A stretch of 38,511 bases of DNA from Tenacibaculum larymnensis (GTDB lineage: Bacteria > Bacteroidota > Bacteroidia > Flavobacteriales > Flavobacteriaceae): assembly GCF_028829235.1 (NCBI RefSeq), contig NZ_JAIWJY010000017.1, forward strand, positions 1 to 38,511, read 5' to 3'. The position numbers and the translations under genes are program-made. The notes below the pieces were generated by a model that worked only from the letters and a program-made list of their open reading frames with translations, made no database searches and was not told where the DNA came from. Numbering within the stretch: the stretch's first letter is position 1; each line of letters starts with the position of its first letter. Below are positions 36,067-38,511 of this stretch, one piece after another.

Positions 36067-36431
36067 TTTTATGTATTAATAATTAAGTTAAAATTCTTAG
36101 CAATAATATTTTTCTCATACCTAAGGGGGATGATTAAGATTTTACGTGTAGAGGTGTATAATTATGAAGCGTTGGAAAGAAATTACATAGCTTTTTTCTG
36201 TGATCTTCATTTTTTTGCTCCTGTGCTTGTATTTGAATACATGCAAAGCAAAGAACAACTAATAAATAGTTGAATTTTATTTTCATATCAGTTTAATTAT
36301 TCGGGTTGCAATTTTTTTAAGAGAACAATTTTTTTCGCTAATGAAACAAGTAGATAATAATTTACCCTACCCAAAAAATAAAATAGTATCACAGATTTAT
36401 TTTAAGGTATAATTAAAGAAGAACTATGCCT
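36067..36431. other. AT-rich intergenic stretch
   Basis: Apart from the 50-codon reading frame at 36134-36286, I see no gene, convincing promoter or hairpin here. It separates the secreted-protein operon from the GC-rich repeat array. Confidence 0.5.
36134..36286 (-). CDS. Possible 50-residue secreted peptide (or 5' remnant)
   Basis: ATG at 36286, TAA at 36134. The product begins with a clear signal peptide (KIKFNYLLVVLCFACIQIQA, then QEQKN). A short mature part follows: HRKKLCNFFPTLHNYTPLHV. It lies 67 bp upstream of the Sel1 gene on the same strand. It may be a genuine small secreted peptide, or the signal-peptide end of a lost larger gene whose remainder has been deleted. The coding character of the first 30 codons is good. 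Confidence 0.4.
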   Translation of the reverse strand: MKIKFNYLLVVLCFACIQIQAQEQKNEDHRKKLCNFFPTLHNYTPLHVKS

Positions 36432-36643
36432 TGATATCAGCGACCCATGCCGTGATGTTAACGGAGCGTGCCGTAATATCAGCGACCCGTGCCGTAGTGT
36501 TAGCGGAGCGTGCCGTAGTATCAGCGACCCATGCCGTGGTGTCAACGGAGGATGCCGTGATATCAGCGACCCGTGCCGTGGTGTTAACGGAGCGTGCCGT
36601 AGTATCAGCGACCCGTACTACAATATTAGCAAGCTTCACTAAG
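36413..36643. repeat. GC-rich tandem array of 21-bp units, two types alternating (42-bp super-repeat)
   Basis: Nine clear 21-bp units run from 36434 to 36622, with degenerate half-recognisable units on each side. Type A units (starting 36434, 36476, 36518, 36560, 36602) share ATCAGCGACCCRTGCCGTR. Type B units (36455, 36497, 36539, 36581) share TYARCGGAGCGTGCCGTR. The strict A-B-A-B order makes a 42-bp higher-order repeat. Type B contains ACGG...CCGT inverted pairs, and the CCGT ending A pairs with the ACGG of B. The GC content is far above the surrounding DNA. Because 21 is divisible by three and no unit holds a stop, both strands are open through the array, giving heptapeptide repeats (ATRAVVL / ADTTARS types). 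Those frames are probably incidental. Confidence 0.85.
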
Positions 36644-36666
36644 CTTTCCTCACAGATGTGTAAATA

Positions 36667-36727
36667 TAACGGTTTGGTTATGGGCAGTGTTCCGAAGGGC
36701 ATTGCGTATAGGTTTTGTAGGGTATAG
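36667..36727. repeat. Intergenic hairpin-type element at the 3' side of the ParA-HEPN pair
   Basis: The segment starts ATAACGGTTTGGTTATGG and ends ATAGTTAT, so the terminal five bases are inverted copies (ATAAC/GTTAT). In the middle GCAGTG and CATTGC can pair around TTCCGAAGGG. The arms between are only weakly complementary. It recalls the bulged-hairpin intergenic repeats common in Bacteroidota or an integron attC-like site, but the match is loose. Confidence 0.35.
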
Positions 36728-36731
36728 TTAT

Positions 36732-37343
36732 TTATTTTACCAAGTCATAAATTGCGTTTCCAAGGCTATTAATAAAATCAACCGATTGTTGTGCATCGGA
36801 ATGAACAATAGGTTGAATATCTCCTGTAAATAAATCAAAATCACCTTCGTGTACAATTTGATTTCTACGAATTACTATATTTTTTAGTTCAGTTTTTAAA
36901 TCATTTTGAGTCATTGACATTTCAGTGGCTATTTTCTGCCATTTATGATTTTCATGCCATATTAAGCTTAATGCTTCTGCTACCTTATCTGGGTCTTGAA
37001 AGGATAAGTGTTTGTGACTCGATGTTATTGTTTGTTCGAAAATAAATTCTGCAGGCGGTACAGAAGCATTATTAATTGCATCAAGTTGATTTAATGAAAT
37101 GCTAAAATTTTTATAAGCATTTGTCGGTGTTCGATTACCATTAAACGAATCAACCATCCCTGCCTTTACCAAATCGTGGACTAGCCTATCAAAGCTAGAA
37201 AGTGAGTAAACTATTTCACTTCTTAGTAAATCTGCAACATCGGTAGCGTTGAAACCAACTTGAGTGGTTAAATGAACAAATAGGCTATCAATATTATGAA
37301 CTCGATCTATTCCTTTGTCAAATATTTGCTTAGCTCTCAGCAT
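36732..37343 (-). CDS. HEPN-domain protein, RiboL-PSP-like (predicted ribonuclease toxin)
   Basis: 203 residues, all alpha-helical in appearance, no signal peptide. The N-terminal part (RAKQIFDKGIDRVHNID, VADLLRSEIVYSLSSFDRLVHDLV) and C-terminal part match the pattern I know for RiboL-PSP-HEPN proteins. The key signature is RRNQIVHEGD near the C terminus: Arg160-x4-His165, the RxxxxH motif that forms the metal-independent RNase site in active HEPN proteins. A preceding helix (WHENHKWQKIATEMSMTQNDLKTELKNIVI) packs as in the family. The start ATG lies inside the parA-like gene's end (14-bp overlap), so the two are translated together. HEPN RNases act in toxin-antitoxin, abortive infection and CRISPR-linked defence; target RNA unknown. 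Confidence 0.72.
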   Translation of the reverse strand: MLRAKQIFDKGIDRVHNIDSLFVHLTTQVGFNATDVADLLRSEIVYSLSSFDRLVHDLVKAGMVDSFNGNRTPTNAYKNFSISLNQLDAINNASVPPAEFIFEQTITSSHKHLSFQDPDKVAEALSLIWHENHKWQKIATEMSMTQNDLKTELKNIVIRRNQIVHEGDFDLFTGDIQPIVHSDAQQSVDFINSLGNAIYDLVK

Positions 37344-38364
37344 TTTCCTTTATTTCTTCAATCTTTAAGGCAAAATCTATGAACATTTGGTCGAATTCAT
37401 CTCTTTTACCAATCATTTGCTGCAAAACAGTTCCAGATCGTTCGATTTGATCATCTGAAAGTGCATATACTGGAATTCCAAATTTATGAGACTGAGGAAG
37501 TAGGCTTTGAAAGTCTGGGATTTCTGCTAAACAATAATTTGAAGGTATACCAGTTTCAGTGTAAAGGTTTGCTTGGAAAAGCATGCCATGTTGTTCTAGT
37601 TTGGGAACCAATTGAGTAGCTATAGATTTCAGAATTTCATCCATGTTATTCCTATAAGGAGTAGAAGGTCTTCCGCTTCTTATGTTAAATCTTTGGATTA
37701 CAATACCTGCGAATTTTGGGTCATGAGTAGGAAAGGGGTATGATGAATTGCTAAACGTAGTACGCATTTGTTGAGCAGCACTATACCATCGCGGTAAAAC
37801 ATCCGCTAACGTTCTAACTGCCATTAATGAGAATGGGTCAGGATTGGTTGGAACTATAAATAAATCGGAAATTGAAAAGAAATTTTGATTGATAGCACTC
37901 AATCCAGGATTCAAATCAATTAGGACATATTCAATATTATGATGACTAGAGCATTTCTCAATCAAGGCATTAAAAGATCCTGGTAAATTTTGCATAGTAG
38001 CAAAAGCATTATTAGAGGTTTGCGCAAAACTTAATGCAGGCTCTAGCTCAGTTAAATTTGGATGACCTGGCAGTAGGAACAGGTTTTCGTTACTTTGAAC
38101 ACTATAGCAATCAAATGCATTTATTGGTTCAGGTCTTCCTTGGAAAGCCGAATTTACTCCATCCATTAAATTCTTTTTTCTAGTATCTTCTTCAGTATAA
38201 TACTGTTCAAAGCTATCCTGCATAATTATTCCAGATAGATTACACTGAGGGTCTGCATCAACTAATAAAACTCGATGACCTCTTTGGGAAAGCTTCCACC
38301 CTAAATGAAATGTTGTTGTGGTTTTACTGACGCCACCTTTATGATTAAAGAAAACTATTCTCAT
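37330..38364 (-). CDS. ParA/MinD-type ATPase paired with a HEPN protein
   Basis: 344 residues starting MRIVFFNHKGGVSKTTTTFH. The deviant Walker A motif KGGVSKTT (9-16) has the signature lysine of ParA/MinD proteins. VLLVDADPQCNLS (~33-45) is the A' motif and YVLIDLNPGLSAINQNFF (~145-162) the switch II/Walker B region; FIVPTNPDPFSLMAVRTL follows. The C-terminal third (RSGRPSTPYRNNMDEILK, SHKFGIPVYALSDDQIERSG) resembles the ParA family used in orphan and defence-type operons. No ParB or centromere-like gene is beside it and there is no N-terminal HTH, so plasmid partition is not the obvious role. Overlap of 14 bp with the HEPN gene indicates a tight functional pair. It may sense or hold the HEPN protein; that is inference. 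Confidence 0.82.
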   Translation of the reverse strand: MRIVFFNHKGGVSKTTTTFHLGWKLSQRGHRVLLVDADPQCNLSGIIMQDSFEQYYTEEDTRKKNLMDGVNSAFQGRPEPINAFDCYSVQSNENLFLLPGHPNLTELEPALSFAQTSNNAFATMQNLPGSFNALIEKCSSHHNIEYVLIDLNPGLSAINQNFFSISDLFIVPTNPDPFSLMAVRTLADVLPRWYSAAQQMRTTFSNSSYPFPTHDPKFAGIVIQRFNIRSGRPSTPYRNNMDEILKSIATQLVPKLEQHGMLFQANLYTETGIPSNYCLAEIPDFQSLLPQSHKFGIPVYALSDDQIERSGTVLQQMIGKRDEFDQMFIDFALKIEEIKENAES

Positions 38365-38394
38365 ATTTATTTATTTTTTATTCGTTTTTCAAAT

Positions 38395-38511
38395 TACCAC
38401 CGAAGTGTTTGTATATGGTTTGTTGCGTGATTTATCATTTAACTTTGCAAGTACGCACCAAACTGAAAATCCGCGAGGATTTTCAGAAGTAGGCGAGAAC
38501 AAGCAATTACC
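38395..38511. repeat. Hairpin-forming intergenic repeat, cut by the window edge
   Basis: It begins GTGTTTGTATATGGTTTGTTG in the region 38406-38426. It includes a perfect 10-bp stem (CTGAAAATCC 38463-38472, GGATTTTCAG 38477-38486) with a GCGA (GNRA-type) loop, and ends at the window edge with AGCAATTACC. GGTTTGTTGC on the left can pair imperfectly with GAACAAGCAATTACC on the right, implying a larger bulged hairpin whose outer arm continues beyond the window. The form matches abundant Bacteroidota intergenic repeats that resemble integron attC sites. It lies directly upstream of the ParA-like gene. Confidence 0.6.

Noticed and set aside
36434..36622. CRISPR array
   Set aside because: Units are contiguous 21-bp repeats with no unique spacers and no cas genes nearby.
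36424..36727. Open reading frames across the repeat array as real genes
   Set aside because: Both strands are open only because the unit is divisible by three and stop-free; starts are weak and no domain is recognisable.
37330..38364. Plasmid partition locus (parA with parB and parS)
   Set aside because: No parB gene or centromere-like iterons next to it; the partner is a HEPN protein instead. The 21-bp array as parS-like sites is not excluded but unsupported.
1..38511. tRNA, rRNA or riboswitch genes
   Set aside because: No cloverleaf, rRNA or known riboswitch core was seen on either strand.

Overview
The window reads as chromosomal DNA of a marine-type member of the Flavobacteriaceae (Bacteroidota), perhaps Tenacibaculum-like. 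The genus is a guess. The family rests on low G+C, type IX secretion (T9SS) hallmarks (a type B gliding-motility C-terminal domain, PorP/SprF, a type A sorting domain), weak Shine-Dalgarno sequences, TAnnTTTG promoter boxes, and Bacteroidota-style gene forms such as a CzcA-TolC fusion and a DnaX without its zinc finger.

Layout. 1-4.5 kb: the 3' end of a giant repeat-rich T9SS surface protein, then PorP/SprF and an OmpA/PD40 lipid-free outer-membrane-associated protein, a typical sprB-sprF-like operon closed by a terminator. 4.6-6.2 kb (minus): a CAP-domain lipoprotein, then DUF4268 and the tRNA hydroxylase MiaE. 6.4-12 kb: a bacterial alpha-2-macroglobulin with an intact thioester motif. 12-18.3 kb: a Gly-Gly leader peptide and a heavy-metal RND efflux operon (small His-rich secreted protein, CzcA-TolC fusion, adaptor). 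18.4-22.6 kb: PbpC (the usual partner of alpha-2-macroglobulin) and a cation/proton antiporter. 22.6-30.5 kb: dnaX (minus), msrA (plus), then on the minus strand a His-rich-loop TonB receptor with a small His/Cys-rich secreted protein, and a purB-lipoprotein-terC operon.

30.6-38.5 kb is the accessory end. It holds a small membrane protein behind a broken gene (in-frame stop, missing 5' end), an unassigned decayed fragment, a three-gene secreted operon (Sel1-repeat T9SS cargo, a secreted HEGIH zinc-metallopeptidase-like protein, a lipoprotein), a possible 50-residue secreted peptide, a GC-rich 21-bp tandem array in which two unit types alternate, and an overlapping ParA-HEPN gene pair. Hairpin-forming intergenic repeats lie on both sides of the ParA-HEPN pair, and the right-hand one runs off the window.

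The best candidate for an undescribed system is the ParA-like ATPase plus RiboL-PSP-like HEPN predicted ribonuclease. The pair is translationally coupled and bounded by repeat elements like a mobile cassette. The 21/42-bp array beside it is the strongest unexplained DNA-level structure. All functional calls come from reading motifs by eye; no database search was run.
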